DNA of 64,000 nucleotides from the NCBI GenBank assembly GCA_963277665.1, contig OY728152.1, forward strand, positions 1,185,888,357 through 1,185,952,356, read 5' to 3'. Source of the DNA: Viscum album (lineage: Eukaryota; Streptophyta; Magnoliopsida; Santalales; Viscaceae). The position numbers and the translations under genes were made by a program. The notes under the pieces are model-generated. The model had not been told where the DNA came from. It did not search any database and was given only the letters and a program-made list of their open reading frames with translations. This document shows, one piece after another, positions 1-13,499 of the stretch (positions are counted from its first letter, which is position 1; every line of letters begins with the position of its first letter).

Positions 1-3000
1 CAAGATTTCAATTTTGATAATTTACATTATAGTACATTTTGTTCACCTTGTACTCTTTTTTAATGGTTTTATTACTACTAATGGATTCTTTTAAAAGATT
101 TTTATATATTTTCAGGGACATTAAAATTAAAAAGATGTTTCATTGTTAATGTTTCACTATATTCCATTATTCTCCATGTAAAAACTATATTTGGAAACTC
201 ATCATTCCATTATAGAGCTACGAAAATTATACAAAACATCTTTCATATAATGTGGGTACCTTTTATCAATTTATTGATTCATTTTTTATTCTAAATTTTT
301 TTTCTACGCATTTACATTTGTATTATATATACCATTTCAAAAATATTTCTCACTTCAAGGAAGATGTTTACTATAATGGATATTGGTAGCTCAAATATAT
401 TTTGTGATTTTTAATGAATTATATTGATATTTTATATTACATTCATGGGTACATCTACCATAATTTTCACAATATGATAATTTAATTTTCTCATGGGGAA
501 ATTATTTATTAAAATAATTATTTCCATGACACAGTTCTTGTATTATGGGGTTTGTATACTAGTAATTTCATTGAATCGAATATTTCCCATTTATAATCAA
601 TTTATTTATCAATCACTCCATATTTAATATAGAACTATTTATATCATTTTCAAAGATCCCTTATTAGATATTCAAATTAAATGTAGTGTTGTTCAAAATA
701 TTTCCAAAACCATTAGAAAGAATTTTTTAATGTGGGATATATGTTTATAATTTATATTAATGATAAATATGTTTTCTAGAATATCACTTATGTTTTCCCC
801 AAAATTTAATTTCTTATTAAAAAGGATATACAGTCATGATATTTATATTGATTATCATATTCATTAATAAAAATATATTTATATATCTCTCATTTTGGGG
901 ATTGATCTTAGGTATCAAATAATTATATTTTTTAACAATTATTATGGAATAATATTTGAAAAATTATGTTATACTACTTTTTTTCCATTATAAAATCTTC
1001 CATATGAATTTACATTGTTAATCTGGGGATATTTTCATTTATGGTAATATTCGACATTTCTAGATTGAGATTATGAAATAAAAATTAATTTCAATTATTT
1101 GATACATCATCACCATCATTGTTCCTAATAATTCCACCTTCATGGGATTAAATTTTCATCCAATGTTTTTGGATTTTGAATAAATGTTAGAATTCATTTG
1201 AATGATTGATTTTATACAACCTTTCATAGAACTAATTATTATGAAAATTGTGGACTTCACTATATACAATTGCATGAAATATATAAGGGATTTTTTTTTA
1301 AATATTTTCATATAATCCATATTTTAATTAGTTAGGGTGTATTCTTACTTGCCTTATGGGCCTATAGGCTCTAGGACCAGTACATAGCCTTTGAAGGCCA
1401 AATGAAAAGATAACTATCATAAATACCACCTTATAAATTTATTATATTCTATATTAATCACCAAACCGGAAATTATGGTCAGATAAAAATTCACCTTGTA
1501 GGGATCCATGGTTCATTATACTTATGAAAAAGTAATACAATCTCATTCAACCAATCCAATAGGCATTGATTCTGGCATTTTTACTACTTTGAACATTTTT
1601 TTCTCTTCACATCAGTAAATTAATTATTTTTCCATTGTTATTCATTCATCAATGATGAAACATACTGATATACATTCAACAATTTATCTAAAGACCTTGG
1701 AAGACTTCATATCTACCATTGGTGATGACCACTTCTGACAATGTTTCTCAACAGTTTGACGCCATCATCTGATACCACTACCACACATAACTAGGGAAAA
1801 AATTTCATTGTATATATCCCCATGTTCATCAAATCCACATCACGTTACCTATAAAATCATGACCTCTTATCATTATCCAACGTTTCCTACCAAACAAATT
1901 CTTTCCATAAAACTTCTATAAACACCAATCGCCCCCTTCTATTTTAAGTACTCCCTCCCTCAGATGGGAATAATATAATCATCCCAAAATAATAAGGTTC
2001 ATCTTGGATTTTATCCCAGGATTGTTTTACATTGATTATATGATTTCATTAGAAATAGGGTTGAACCAACTACCACTTTATTTCTTTACTCAATATGGCA
2101 TTAGCGTGTGGGATTCTTACAATTAAATCTATTTCATTTATTAGTTTTAGAAAATATTTCAATCATGATGTAATTTATTCTATGATAGATATTGATTGAC
2201 TAATCCTAAATTATTAGAATTTTTTTAAATTTATAAATTGATGGACGGTGATAATGTCATCCCATTTGAGTAAATATAGAAATATAATACTATAAGAATG
2301 TTTTTATTCTGATATTGTTTTTTTGGAGAATATTATTTTGATTTATTACATTCTATATAATATAATTAATTTAGTATACATAATAATTATACATGTGGGT
2401 CCTTATATTATGTATATCCTAGAGGGATTTGTTGGTCTCATGATTCCAACGTGATTTTAAATATTTGAATATACATTCACAAAAAAATATATTTTGTTGA
2501 TGAAATGATCAAGATCAATAAGAACATGATTTCATGGATTTTTTTAATAGAATTAGTTGTTTGATGTATCAAAATAATCACCAATTAATTATTTATTATT
2601 ATCCATGTAATCTATTTTTTTTTCTATCCACTGATATATGATAATTTGAATATCATACTATTTGTAATTTTTTCATATTTCTATTATAATATTTTTCTTG
2701 TGTATATTCCAAAATTTGTGTCATTGTATGATTCCTTTTTATGAGTATTTGATAACCAAAATTCGTATGATTTCATTCCCAACGTTTATTAATAATTGTA
2801 CTACCAATGATATTTCTATAAATATATCCTTTCTTCAGGATATATTTTGAGATGATGATGAATTATTAAGGAAGATGAAGTTTTTTATATAGTGGATAAT
2901 TGTTCGTTAGATTGTATTTCTCTATGATTTATTATTTTACATTTTTCAAATAGTTAAAAAAATGTAATTTTAATAATATTATTTCTTCATTATAATTTAT

Positions 3001-3110
3001 TCATGATATTAAACGATATTTATTTTTGGGGAACTATAGTTGAAAAAGAAATTAGTATGTAATTTATGTCTTTATTATAAGTGTATCATAGAGTGTGGTC
3101 TAGGGAATCC
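1..3110. other. Unassigned AT-rich DNA
   Basis: No reading frame with recognisable homology and no clear transposon end is visible. The stretch is AT-rich with many short homopolymer runs. A Stowaway-like start (CTCCCTCC) near 1950 and a PBS-like GATACCA near 1769 stand alone without supporting structure. It is the left flank of the family-A insertion. Confidence 0.5.
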
Positions 3111-3115
3111 TAATT
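3111..3115. repeat. Target-site duplication, left copy (TAATT)
   Basis: TAATT directly precedes the LTR1 terminus TGTAATGCCCC. The same five bases follow the LTR3 terminus at 41692-41696. A 5-bp duplication is normal for Ty3/gypsy integration, and this pair brackets the whole 38-kb locus. Confidence 0.8.
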
Positions 3116-6100
3116 TGTAATGCCCCGACCTTGGTTACCGATAGTGGGTTCATTATTACATAACATTATGCTGATAACAAAAGATCATGTCTCGAAATAC
3201 CGATTAATTTAGTAGAATTGTAATTACAAGATACATTCATAAGGATTACATTACATCATAAAATGTAAAACTACAACAACCTTGTTTCCATACACCACAA
3301 TCATATCCCCTTAGACTATTCCTACAGGTCATTCATAAAATACTTCTTCACATCATGGGAGAAATAAACCATAGAAAGGGGTGGGCTCAGATACTCAGTA
3401 AGGATAACAATATAGCAGAAACATTCACAAATAAGCATAAAAATTTAAGGAAATGTATAAGACTAAAACAAAATCCTTTTAAACTAAGTAATCAGCATAA
3501 TATGGAATATGTAAAATAAAATAATTCCATTTACATACTCACATGGATATTCTACTAGTCAACATATAAAATTCAATATCAATATCCACTTTGAAAATAA
3601 CGAAATGCATAATTCCAGACGTTCATAACCAAATATTCAAGGCCTTGTGCCAAGAAAAAAAATAATATATTTTCAAAGCCTTGTTCCAAGACACTATTTA
3701 GTCTCATGAGACCTACGGATGCATCGAGGAGCTGTGGCAGGCTCCACCCATCTCTTACTAAGTCCAATGAATTCCTCATATGAAAAGTTTTAAACATAAC
3801 ATAAACATTCGTATTAAAACTAGCATACTTAATGTCAATAAATTACCCATAAACCATGAATGGTATAAAAAGAACACATATACAGTAAAACATATCACAA
3901 AATCTTCAATACAATATGGATGTTATGTATCATTACAAATCAACTTCAAATAATCATGAAATCCATCAAAGGATGTCGACATAGATGAAATCAAAACCTT
4001 TTTTAGAGAAATATCTCATTTTATTTTTAAATAATTTAATAGTCATAAAAGAATAAAAGAATACATTTATTCTGAAAATATTCTTAAAATTGTTAAGGGA
4101 TGCTTCGACAATGTTATAATTGTGGAAAATAGCCTCACTGTCCATATATGTTTAATAAACATTCTAAACTTAAATTTGTCGAAAAGGCCAAAAAGTACCT
4201 TGTTTGGAAAACGACAGTATGATTCCATTATAAATATCTTATACAAGTCAAAAAATTGTAAAAATGACTTCAAACCATATTCTATAAAATAGTAATAATG
4301 TGTTGAAATACATTTTTAGGAAATATGAATGTGGATGATAAATAGGTCCCAATAGATAATTACGTATAAACAACTTCCAATAACGAAGAGATTGCTTACC
4401 TTGAGATTTTCCTTGGACGGGGGTAGGTTAAATTATTTTATAATGGTGAAAAAATTGTTATTAAATTATACAATAATTATATACATTAATATGATATAAT
4501 ATATGATCTTATAACTTTGCTTTATTAATAATATCTATGTAATATCGTTGTTTCGGGTGTTCACATATTCATTTTCCTTTATATTATTTGTCATTAGAGT
4601 CATATTTGTTATGGATGGGATGTATGTTATTAATATCCATAATTATATGAAGTCATTAAAAATTATGTGTAATCATCTAATGAACATTAGTCTAGAATGT
4701 ATATGATGGGGAATTAATTTCATCTTGTTCGTGGAGACGGTAATCCGTACGTACGCACGAGTGACACTATCATTTTTTGGATATTAAAATAATATATAAT
4801 TGCATGGTATATCATATATAAATAATCATTGGAATTTTATATTTTTTATTTACATCAATTAAAAATCATTTTTATACCCATCCAAATAATAATGTTTTGA
4901 ATAACAATTACACCATGACTTGGAGACGGTAAGCTGTACATATGCACGTATAGTGACATGTCCATCAAAGGATGGATAAAACAATGAATATGGTTGTACC
5001 ATATTTATAATTAAATCATAGTATACAAAATATACTAGAGTAATTATTTTAGAATGGAAAAAACAAAGAAATAGGAAGTGGAAGAAGAAAGGTACTTGAA
5101 AGAGGTGTTGCAATATTTACATCTTATTTGGGTTCTTCCTTTTGATTTGATCAAAAGGGATCCTTATGATGGAATTCCAACTAAAGTATGGCCTCTAGGA
5201 TGAAAGAAGGATTGTTGAGAGGGTATTTCAGTTTAGGTTGTCTGAGCCAAATGGATTTGAGGTGTGAATTAGAGAGAAGGGGGTGTGCCCATTTATAAGA
5301 GGGGTGAGGGGCACCTTAGGAAAAGCTAGAAATAGTATTTTATAATAAAATTATTTTTTGTTTTAATGGAACAAAAATGGTTTATTTAAATTCTATGGTG
5401 GATATGGGTCTAGCAACACTCAACCAATAATTTTTAAACTTTTTTGGGATAGTATATTAACTTTATCTTTTAGATTTAACTCTTAGTTAAGTAGGTTGAC
5501 ATTTATCATGTCTCGTTTTATTTTTTTATTATACGGTTAATAAACATAATATATACTTCCAAAAGAACCCTATGTTGTTAATTAATGATACACCTATCAT
5601 TATATATGTCCTATGGTTGAAACTTGGATTTTTAGGAATATAATATCAATTAATAATATAATATTTGTTTTAAAAACTATTTTAAGTCAATTTTGACACT
5701 ATTTGGTATTTTGTTTTTCATAACAGCAATATTACATCAAAAGAAAATTCATATAACCAACCCTAATATGTCATATTAACCTATAAAATTAGTTTAATTC
5801 ATAAAAAGTCTCAAATTACAATTATTTGTATATTTATGATATCAGTTATTTTAATATTTCATTAATTAGGTAATTATTGCATCATCATTGTGTCATAAAT
5901 AAATTAAATTATTTAATGTCTAAAAAATATAAATAAAATAAAATTATGTAGGAAATATTTTTATATTTATAATGAATATTTATAGTTTAATTTATCTTAT
6001 GTATAACCCTATATTAAAAATGTTTTAGTTATTAAACATTGATTTTAACTCTTTTAACTCTTCTTTAAATAAAATAATAATAAGTGTCCTCGTCTAATCC

Positions 6101-6832
6101 AATTTGATCAAATAGGTTTATATTTTATTCCTAAGGTTTATTTTGGTCGAACTATACTTATCCAATAGAATTAGGACTGGTGTTTGGGTAATAATAATAA
6201 AATTTTTACCCCTAAATACACTATTTATTTTTAACCGTGTTAAATAAAAGTGTAATGTTACTATTCACAAAAATTATATTCATCTTATTAAACCACATAT
6301 TTCATAATTATATCCACATTTTCTATCAGTTTTTTATTATTACAATCACAGAAGTGGTAAAATTATGTTTTATGTGAATTTGGAAATTCTCCTTGGATGT
6401 TGGTATAAGAAAGGTGAAAAGTTCAATAAAATTTGTATATATCTAAAACTATTATGTACTTACTTATATGAATTTAATTGAACCTATATAGGTATTATGT
6501 ATCTATTTTAAAATAATTTAAATTTAAATAAAATAAATAAATATTCAAAAAAAATTAGTTTTAAACATTAACTCAGGGTTTTTCACTATTCATCAAAAAA
6601 TGAATGTTTGCAGAAAAATACCAAAAATTGACTATAAGCTAATTTAGATATCTTGAATCCAAAAATGAAGATCATTTTGAATGAAAAAATATATAAAATT
6701 TCAAAAAGGGGGTATTACTATTCATAACGGCTAGTTTGAGTGGTTGTGGTGTGTTAGAACTCGAAGTTGCGTACAACACATGCTATTTTATTATTTATAT
6801 AGAAGCGTACCGTGGAGGCATGGGGTGTTACA
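3116..6832 (-). repeat. LTR1 of family A (3' LTR of body1)
   Basis: A 3717-bp LTR read on the minus strand, with ends TGTAATGCCCC and GGGGTGTTACA. A TATA-like box lies at 5291-5297 (reverse strand TATAAAT). Two copies of the GACGGTAA module lie at 4729-4760 and about 4917-4951. The U3 start holds the TTGCGTACAACACA motif near 6766. It is followed at 6833 by TTCTACCCTCC, the complement of the polypurine tract. Confidence 0.85.
4729..4760 (-). promoter_or_regulatory. 32-nt stem/inner-hairpin module, copy 1 of LTR1
   Basis: Outer arms TCGTG (4729-4733) and CACGA (4756-4760) pair over 5 bp. The inner arms ACGG (4737-4740) and CCGT (4745-4748) flank a 4-nt spacer, followed by the palindrome GTACGTAC. 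A weaker second copy starts near 4917. The role is unknown. Confidence 0.55.
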
Positions 6833-7345
6833 TTCTACCCTCCATCAAAATAATTTCATCCTCGAAATTTCTAGAATATTACAGCATAAAGAGATTTGGG
6901 TGGTTCTTTATCATATGTTCCTTGGGTTCCCACGTTGCCGCTTCCATCTTATGGTTTCTTTATAGAACATTTAGTAGACCACCCATCCGGTTTTTCATCA
7001 CTTGTTCACTTGTATCAAGAATCTTGATAGGCTATTCACAATATGACAAATCGAGTTCCAGTTATAATTCTTCATATGTGAGTACATCGGTTGTGTGAGG
7101 CATTTATATTCTAAACAGTGATACATGGAACACATCGATGACTTTGGAATGGATTGTTATCATTGCTAATCGGTAATCTACAGCCTTAATTCGTCCTAGA
7201 ATTTTGAAAGGTCCGATGTACATGGGACTCAATTTTCCCCTCTTACCAAAACGTATAACACCCTTCCATGAACATACCTTCAAGAAAACAAGATCTCCTA
7301 CCTGAAATTCCAAATCCTTCCTTCAGGTATCAGCATAGCACTTCT
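6833..7345 (-). pseudogene. Body1: integrase C-terminus and chromodomain-like tail (degenerate)
   Basis: The minus-strand frame 7313-7104 begins MEFQVGDLVFLKV and includes LSPMYIGPFKILGRI and DVFHVSLFRI. These are the conserved C-terminal segments of chromovirus integrase. Downstream, 7100-6844 carries the diverged remains of the short VLWRNH-type tail, interrupted by stops. It sits next to the polypurine tract at 6833-6843. The catalytic DDE core and the HHCC zinc finger are absent, because the sequence jumps from reverse transcriptase straight into this segment near 7345-7375. It is non-functional as an integrase. The family assignment is firm, but the exact chromodomain boundary is not. 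Confidence 0.75.
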
Positions 7346-8059
7346 GCCTATTTAGATGTGGGTTTGTATTACCTTGGCCTTTGAAGGATCAACAGAGATT
7401 CCATCCATAGGGTCAATATGGCTAGGAAATGGAATCTCATGAAGCTAGATTTCACACATGCTAAAAATCCCATATAATTCATGTCTTATAAGAGTCTTCA
7501 GGATAATGCACATGTGATTTTCATGATCTTGGTAGCTTTTGGATTATACCAAGTATTCATCAATAAATACCACTACAAAATCATTGATATATTCCTTGAA
7601 AATTTTATTCATTAGATCCATGAAGACATAGAGTGAATTAGTCAATCCAGAAGACATTACTGTGAACTCCAAATTCCTGTAATTGGTTTGAAATTTTGAA
7701 TTCAGAATGTCTTCTTTCTATACACACACTGAAGATATCCAGATCCAAGGTCAATCTTTGAAAAGGATTTATCTCTTTGAAGTTGGTCAAATAAATCAGC
7801 AATGCGAGGTAGGGGATACTTGTTCATTACTTTTATAGAATTGATCTCCATATAGTCAATGCACAACCTCATAGATTTATATTTCTTCTTAACAAAAAGG
7901 ATAGGGGCTCCCCATGGAGAGTCACTATGTAGAATAAATCCCTTATTACTCGATTAATGTAGTTGTTTCTTTAGTTCCACTAATTCCACAGTGGACATTC
8001 TATATGGGGTCTTTGATATGGGCCTTGATCCAGGAATTAAATCAATGGAAAACTCAATT
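7346..8059 (-). pseudogene. Body1: truncated reverse transcriptase
   Basis: On the minus strand the fragments read in order as the RT entry region, fingers and palm, then DPSKAKVI at the start of the connection. The catalytic loop reads FVVVFIDEYLVY, so the second aspartate of the FIDD box seen in element C and in body2 is replaced by Glu. Stops and frame changes occur throughout. RNase H is missing, because the frame leaves RT after DPSKAKVI and enters the segment just upstream of the integrase C-terminus. The same junction is present in body2 (about 36050), so the deletion predates the two-body arrangement or was copied with it. No product is expected. Confidence 0.75.
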
Positions 8060-8581
8060 TCACATTATTGGAGGATGTCCAGGTAAATATTCTGGAAACC
8101 CATCAACATATTCTTTCACAACATGTACATCCTCTATTTGAACATTCCTTTCCTCTCCCATTGTTATTTCATTATCTTCCTCCACAATGATCGAATATAG
8201 TTGAGCTACTACGAGTGGATCAAGATAAGAATTAGGTGGTGATGTTTCTGTTGTAATGATATAGTACTCCTTATCATAATAAAAAATTGTAACCTCCTTC
8301 TTCAGAAAATAAATTGTCACATCCTGGTCTGAAAGCCAATCTATGCCGGGGATTATATCAAATTCAATCATGGGTATCATGTTTCGATTAGTAGATAAAT
8401 AACATTTATATTCTCTAATGGGAACTGATTCACAAAACATTGTTGCGATGATACTTCCATTATAAGTTTCTACTGACAACTCCCTTGTTAAGTCAAATTG
8501 AAAATATCTAATTTTCGTAGAAAACTGGGAAGATATCAAACAATTAGATGATCTATAATCAAATAAAGTATTATCTAATGT
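8060..8581 (-). pseudogene. Body1: retroviral-type aspartic protease and pro-RT linker
   Basis: The open stretch 8539-8060 (159 codons; 8539 is a TTG, so this is an internal fragment and not a true start) contains EFDIIPGIDWLSDQDV, matching the GMDWLS region after the protease flap. It then continues into the linker with DPLVVAQL and the pre-RT motif EYLPGHPP. Just upstream, in frame, the active-site triplet region reads LFDYRSS, where the family and body2 have LFDSGSS. The catalytic Asp remains but Ser-Gly is lost, so protease activity is unlikely. The segment is continuous in frame with the gag remnant apart from a TAA at 8582-8584. Confidence 0.75.
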
Positions 8582-9049
8582 TTAAGAAACCATGAAATTA
8601 CCTTGCACCATGTCTATCAAAGCTTCAACCTCAGTAGTAGTGATAGAATAAGCAGGGCCTTGATCCCATGGCCTTTTCTGAGGTACATTCTCCTGACGCT
8701 TAGGACATTCATTAGGATAAGGCCCTTTTTCACTACTCCCCATGGGATGGAATATTTTCTCTATGTAATTTTTCCACTTCTCAGCTACTAATGGATTTGA
8801 ACCCCCATTTAATGTTGGTGGTTTCTTACTTATGAAGAAATCTAACATTGATCCTTCATGATGTGGATCAGGGTGCTCCATAGGGGCAATGTTATTATTC
8901 ATAACCTAATTGTGTTGTCCCAGTATAGTGATAAGCTGATCAGCACAAGTTGTATCACCAGCTTCACTATAATTATCATGGGCACGAGGGAAATCCCTAC
9001 TCAGAGTGTGTGCATTGATATGGTTTCTATTTCTTCCACTAAGTGCCAT
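8582..9049 (-). pseudogene. Body1: shortened gag, start codon to last zinc-knuckle remnant
   Basis: The gag ATG at 9049-9047 (MALSGRNRN) is followed in frame by DQLITILGQHN, a TAG at 8908-8906, then a 106-codon open stretch. That stretch has the capsid-proximal motif NPLVAEKWKNYIEKIFHPM joined directly to GPYPNECPKRQ, the end of a CCHC knuckle. Most of capsid and the first knuckles are therefore deleted, and the knuckle itself has lost its first cysteines. Body2 shows the same join near 37410, so this is a family-level deletion. With the internal stop and damaged knuckle, no working Gag is expected. The homology call rests on the AEKW and IEKIF motifs shared with Tekay-like Gag. Confidence 0.7.
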
Positions 9050-9549
9050 TTCTAAAGAATGACACAAACTAGATTAGATTATGAATCGAAATACATAATC
9101 CAAAAAATGTTAGACACTTTAAAAAAATTTAATAGTATATAGATATAATCCATATTCATAAACATGTTTCATTTAAGGATGTATATACTCATAAATACAT
9201 CATATTGGTTTGTAAATAAAATGAGAATTATCCTAAGCATATCCCTCGGGAGTGTCATAACGAAGAGTGTTATAAGTCTCGTTGTCATGCACCAGTTCGA
9301 ATTCTAGTATATCTCAAAGCTGTGTTATCAGGTTTTACCCCAAGGTACATTTGTGCCAGAGCCGCCTCTACCTGCTCGTATGCAGACAAGGATGTAATTC
9401 GTGGAAAACTCACAATATCTCAACAATACCAAAATTCGAGGACGTTCCTCTATACTAATCCTCAAAGTCAATCTTAGGGTAATGGGATCTAATTAGATTT
9501 TATCTAAATATAGATTCCAATGATTGTACCCAACATCACTGATACCAAC
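9050..9549 (-). other. Body1 leader and primer-binding site
   Basis: Untranslated leader between the 5' LTR (LTR2) and the gag start. The PBS is CTGATACCA at 9539-9547 (reverse strand TGGTATCAG), complementary to the 3' end of initiator tRNA-Met as in most plant Ty3/gypsy elements. It lies two bases from the LTR edge at 9550. A GAGTGTCATAAC block near 9250 recurs in the leaders of body2 and element E. Confidence 0.75.
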
Positions 9550-11674
9550 TGTAACACCCCGACCCTAGTTACCTATAGTCGGTGCATTATTACATAACAT
9601 TGGCACGATCACAAAAGATCTAGTCTCTAAATAACGATTAGTTTAGTAACATTTGATGTACTAGATACATTCATAAGGTTTACATTACATCATAAAAAGA
9701 AAAAATAAAACAACATTGTTTCCATAGACCACACTTATATCCCCTCAGACTATCCCTGCGGGTCATTCATAAAATACTTTTTCGCATCCTGGGAAAAATA
9801 AAACATAGTAAGGGGTGAGCTCTTATGCTCAGTAAGGATAACAATATAGAGTAAACTGCAATAAATAATCATAATCGTTTAAGGCAATGTATAGGCCTAA
9901 AAAGCCTTTTAAACATGATCTTAAGAATAATATGTGGAAGAAAAAGTCAAATAATGTCATTTACTTACTCACATTGATATTATACTTGTCGAATAATCAC
10001 ATTCAATATCAATACCCACATTAATAATGATGGAATGCATAATTCCAGACTTTCAAAACCACATAGTCAATGACTTGTGCCATGAATACAAATACGATTT
10101 TGTCAAGGCCTTTTCCCAGACACAAGTTTGTCTCATGAGACATACTGATGCATTGAGGAGTTATAGAGGGAACCACCCGTCACTTACTAAGTCCAATTCA
10201 TTCCTCATATGAAAAGGTTTAAAAAACATAATCATTCGTATTAAAACTAGCATAAGAAATGTCAATACATTATCTATAAACCATGAATGGTATAAAAATT
10301 ATACATCCACCATCAAACATATCACAAAACCTTCAATACAACATGGATGCTTTTTAGCATAATAAATCAACTTCTAATAAGCTTAAAATCCATCAAAAGA
10401 TGTTGAAATAGATGAAATCAAATCCTTTTTAGAGTTATACCTCTTTCTATATTGGAATTAGTTAAATGTCATATAATTATAAAATAAAACATTTATTTTT
10501 GAAAATATTCTTATAATCTTGTTAGGGAATCTTTGACGATGTTATAACAGTGGAAAATAGATGCACCCGCCGTATAAGTTAAAAAACATTCATACCTTTA
10601 ATTTTTCAAAAAGGTCAAAAAGTACCTTGTTTGTAAAATGACAAGAATATTCCTTTATAAACATCATATAAATGTCAAAAAGGGTATAAATGACTTTAAC
10701 CCATAGTATATAAAATAGTAAGATTTTTTTGAAATATTTTTAAAGAATCATAGATGTGGATAATAAAGAGGTCCCAGTAGATAATTACGTATAAACAACC
10801 TCAGATAATGAAGAGATTGTGTAATTAACCCTTACCTTGTAATTTTCATTGGAAGAGGGTAGGTTAACCCCCTGTATAATGGTGAAATAATTGTTATTTA
10901 ATTATAAAATAATCATATTCATTAATATGATATCATATATGGTCATTTAACATTACTTTGTTAATAACATCTTAGTATTATCGTTGTTTTAGGTATTAAT
11001 GGATTTGTATTCCATTATATTATTTATTATGTGAGTCATATTTATTATGGATGGTATGTATATTTTTAATATATAGAAAGATATCAAGTATTTAACCATA
11101 TTTTTAATCATTTATTGAATATTATTCATGAATGGATCTGATGGGGAATGAATCTCATTGCGTTCGTGGAGACGATAATCGGTACGTACGCATGATCAAC
11201 AATATCATTATTTTGATATTAAAAAAATATATAATTGGATTTTGTATATATATACAGAAAAATTATCATTTTATATTTTTTATATTAATCAATTACACAT
11301 CATTATTATACCCCTTCAAATAATAATTTATTGAATAATAATTACACCACGACGTGGAGACGGTAAGCTGTACGTACGCACGTACGGTGACATGTCATTA
11401 AATGGATGGATAGAACAATGAATATAGTTGTACCATATTAATAATGACATCACAGTGTATAGATGATAATAGAGTTATTATTTTAGAATGGAAACAACAA
11501 AGAAAGAAGAAGTGGAAGAATAAATGAACTTGAAATAGGTGATGAAATATTTATCACATCTTTGTGTTCTAACTTTGTATTTGATCAAAAGGGCTACATA
11601 TCTTGGGTTTCAGACTAATGGAAGGAATGTAGGATTAATGGAGGATTATTGAAATGGTATTTGGGATGATTATG
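9550..11674 (-). repeat. LTR2 of family A, first part
   Basis: Begins TGTAACACCCC beside the PBS. It carries the TGAGC/GCTCA hairpin at 9816-9831, the CTCATGAGAC block near 10133, and module copies near 11164-11195 and at 11352-11383. It is interrupted at 11675 by element B; its last five bases TTATG are B's target site. Confidence 0.85.
11352..11383 (-). promoter_or_regulatory. 32-nt stem/inner-hairpin module, copy 2 of LTR2
   Basis: Outer arms ACGTG (11352-11356) and CACGT (11379-11383) pair perfectly. The inner arms ACGG and CTGT pair with one wobble on the plus strand. GTACGTAC follows. It lies about 188 bp from copy 1 (outer arms TCGTG and CATGA at 11164-11195). Confidence 0.55.
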
Positions 11675-13288
11675 TGTATATAACCAAAGAATAATGTACA
11701 TGGACATTACATTACTTTGGAGGAATACATAGTACATAACAAAAACACACACACAAGGACCGTAATAGTTTAGTGTCTTTGGAAACTCGGAATATAATCT
11801 TCTAATCGTGGTGAAAGATCATCAAAATCTCCCATAAATATCTTACCTTTTTTTACCTATAACCTTTATTTATATCCTAGGGAATAGAAAACATAAAAGG
11901 GTGAGCTCAAATGCTTAGTAAGGGTAAATAAAAGAAATATAAATCACATCATATACATAAGAACATATCTTTTGGAAATCTTAACCTGCAAAAGAGATCA
12001 TAATCTCATAACATGGGATAAATCATAGTAGTTAAATGTAATCCCAATAATCATAAAATAAAACATGAAACATTGTGGAATACACACATAATCATAGAGG
12101 ATCATTTCTTATTAGTCAAGACTCATTGACAAGACTATCTTTGTGGACAAAGTCCATTTTTGAACTGAGTTCACTCCTCGTTTCAGTCCTGTTTCACTGA
12201 ATTGATTTAACCTGCCGTTCCAGCCATGTCTATCTCATGAGATATAAAATCTTTACCCAATTCATTGGAGGGATATATAGGTCCCACCCATCTCATAATG
12301 ATAACATTCTTATGTGTGCCACAAAATCATAAATCATACATCATTGCATAACCCATGTAATAAAAATGGGATTCTTAAACATCGTGACATCATAAAACAA
12401 TTCATATAAGATAAAAATAATTCCATCAAAACATAATAAAATCAATTTAATAATATGGATAGAAACAGAAACCTATATTATCTTAGATGGAAAATAATTT
12501 TGATAAAACACTTGAACTCCATTCTTGAGGAAAATATCCTTTTTACTTCAAAAATACATTTCCTTTCTTAACATGTCATACAATTCTAAATTAAAAGAAG
12601 TTGATTAAAAATAAAATTGAAAACTTGTAAAGGATTCTTCTTGGAAATAGTGTTTTAAAAATCCATTCATGCCATATAAGTTAAAAAACATTATTCTCGT
12701 ACTTTTGTCAGAAAAGTTAAAAAGTACCTCGTATGATAAACGACAAAAGATTCCTTTCATATCTTTTACTAAAAACTCACCGAAGGGTAAAATTGGATTT
12801 AAAAAATTGTAGGTGGATGGAAATAATATTAAATATTGAGGAAACATGGATGTGGATGATAAAATACACCCTAGTAAATACCAAAGTGTAAACAATCTCA
12901 GATAAAAATGAGATTGTGATATTTCCATTACTTTAGGTCCAATTTGCTTCGTAAGTGTCCAAACCTCCTGTATAATGATTTAAATAATGTCATTGACTTA
13001 TTAAAGAATCATATTAATTGTTATGATATCATATATGGTTCACTTATGACTTTATATTACCCATTCTTTTGTAAATTAATGTTAAAGTAGGGTTTTGGGT
13101 AAAATAATCTTATTTATCGTACGTGTTTGGACTTGTTGTTCTTGATGTTATTATTACTTATATCATGATTTACATAACTAAAAATTTTAAATCATTATTT
13201 ATATATCAAATAAATTAATTATATATCCAGAATATACATGAATTTATAATATTACATAACATAAGGAGGTAAGAAATGAAACGCACCG

Positions 13289-13322
13289 TTCATGGAGACG
13301 GTAAGCCGTACGTACGCATGAA
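13289..13322 (-). promoter_or_regulatory. Stem/inner-hairpin module M1, element B left LTR
   Basis: Outer arms TTCATG (13289-13294) and CATGAA (13317-13322) pair over 6 bp. Inner arms ACGG (13298-13301) and CCGT (13306-13309) flank TAAG. The outer stem differs from family A's TCGTG/CACGA by changes on both sides that keep pairing. Confidence 0.6.
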
Positions 13323-13469
13323 TCCTACTTTCATTTCCATTTCTTATTTTAATATAATTAAAACATAATGATACATAGGTATAATATAATTCCAGTATAA
13401 TATCATATATAATATCATTAACCACATCCTTTATACATCCCACATAAGGTATTAACGAATCACATCACA

Positions 13470-13499
13470 TTGAGGGGGCAGTAGTCCGCACTTCCTCAA
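13470..13499 (-). promoter_or_regulatory. Stem/inner-hairpin module M2, element B left LTR
   Basis: Outer arms TTGAGG (13470-13475) and CCTCAA (13494-13499). The inner arms are GCAG and CCGC on the plus strand, a G-U wobble when read on the element's own strand. It sits about 180 bp from M1, where A and C have their second GTACGTAC-type copy. Confidence 0.5.

Noticed and set aside
1765..1790. PBS-like GATACCA followed by CACACATAAC
   Set aside because: No LTR start of any of the families follows and no gag motif lies on the other side.
1945..2030. Stowaway-like MITE terminus (TACTCCCTCC near 1950)
   Set aside because: No matching inverted end with TA duplication is visible within several hundred bases, so a MITE cannot be supported.
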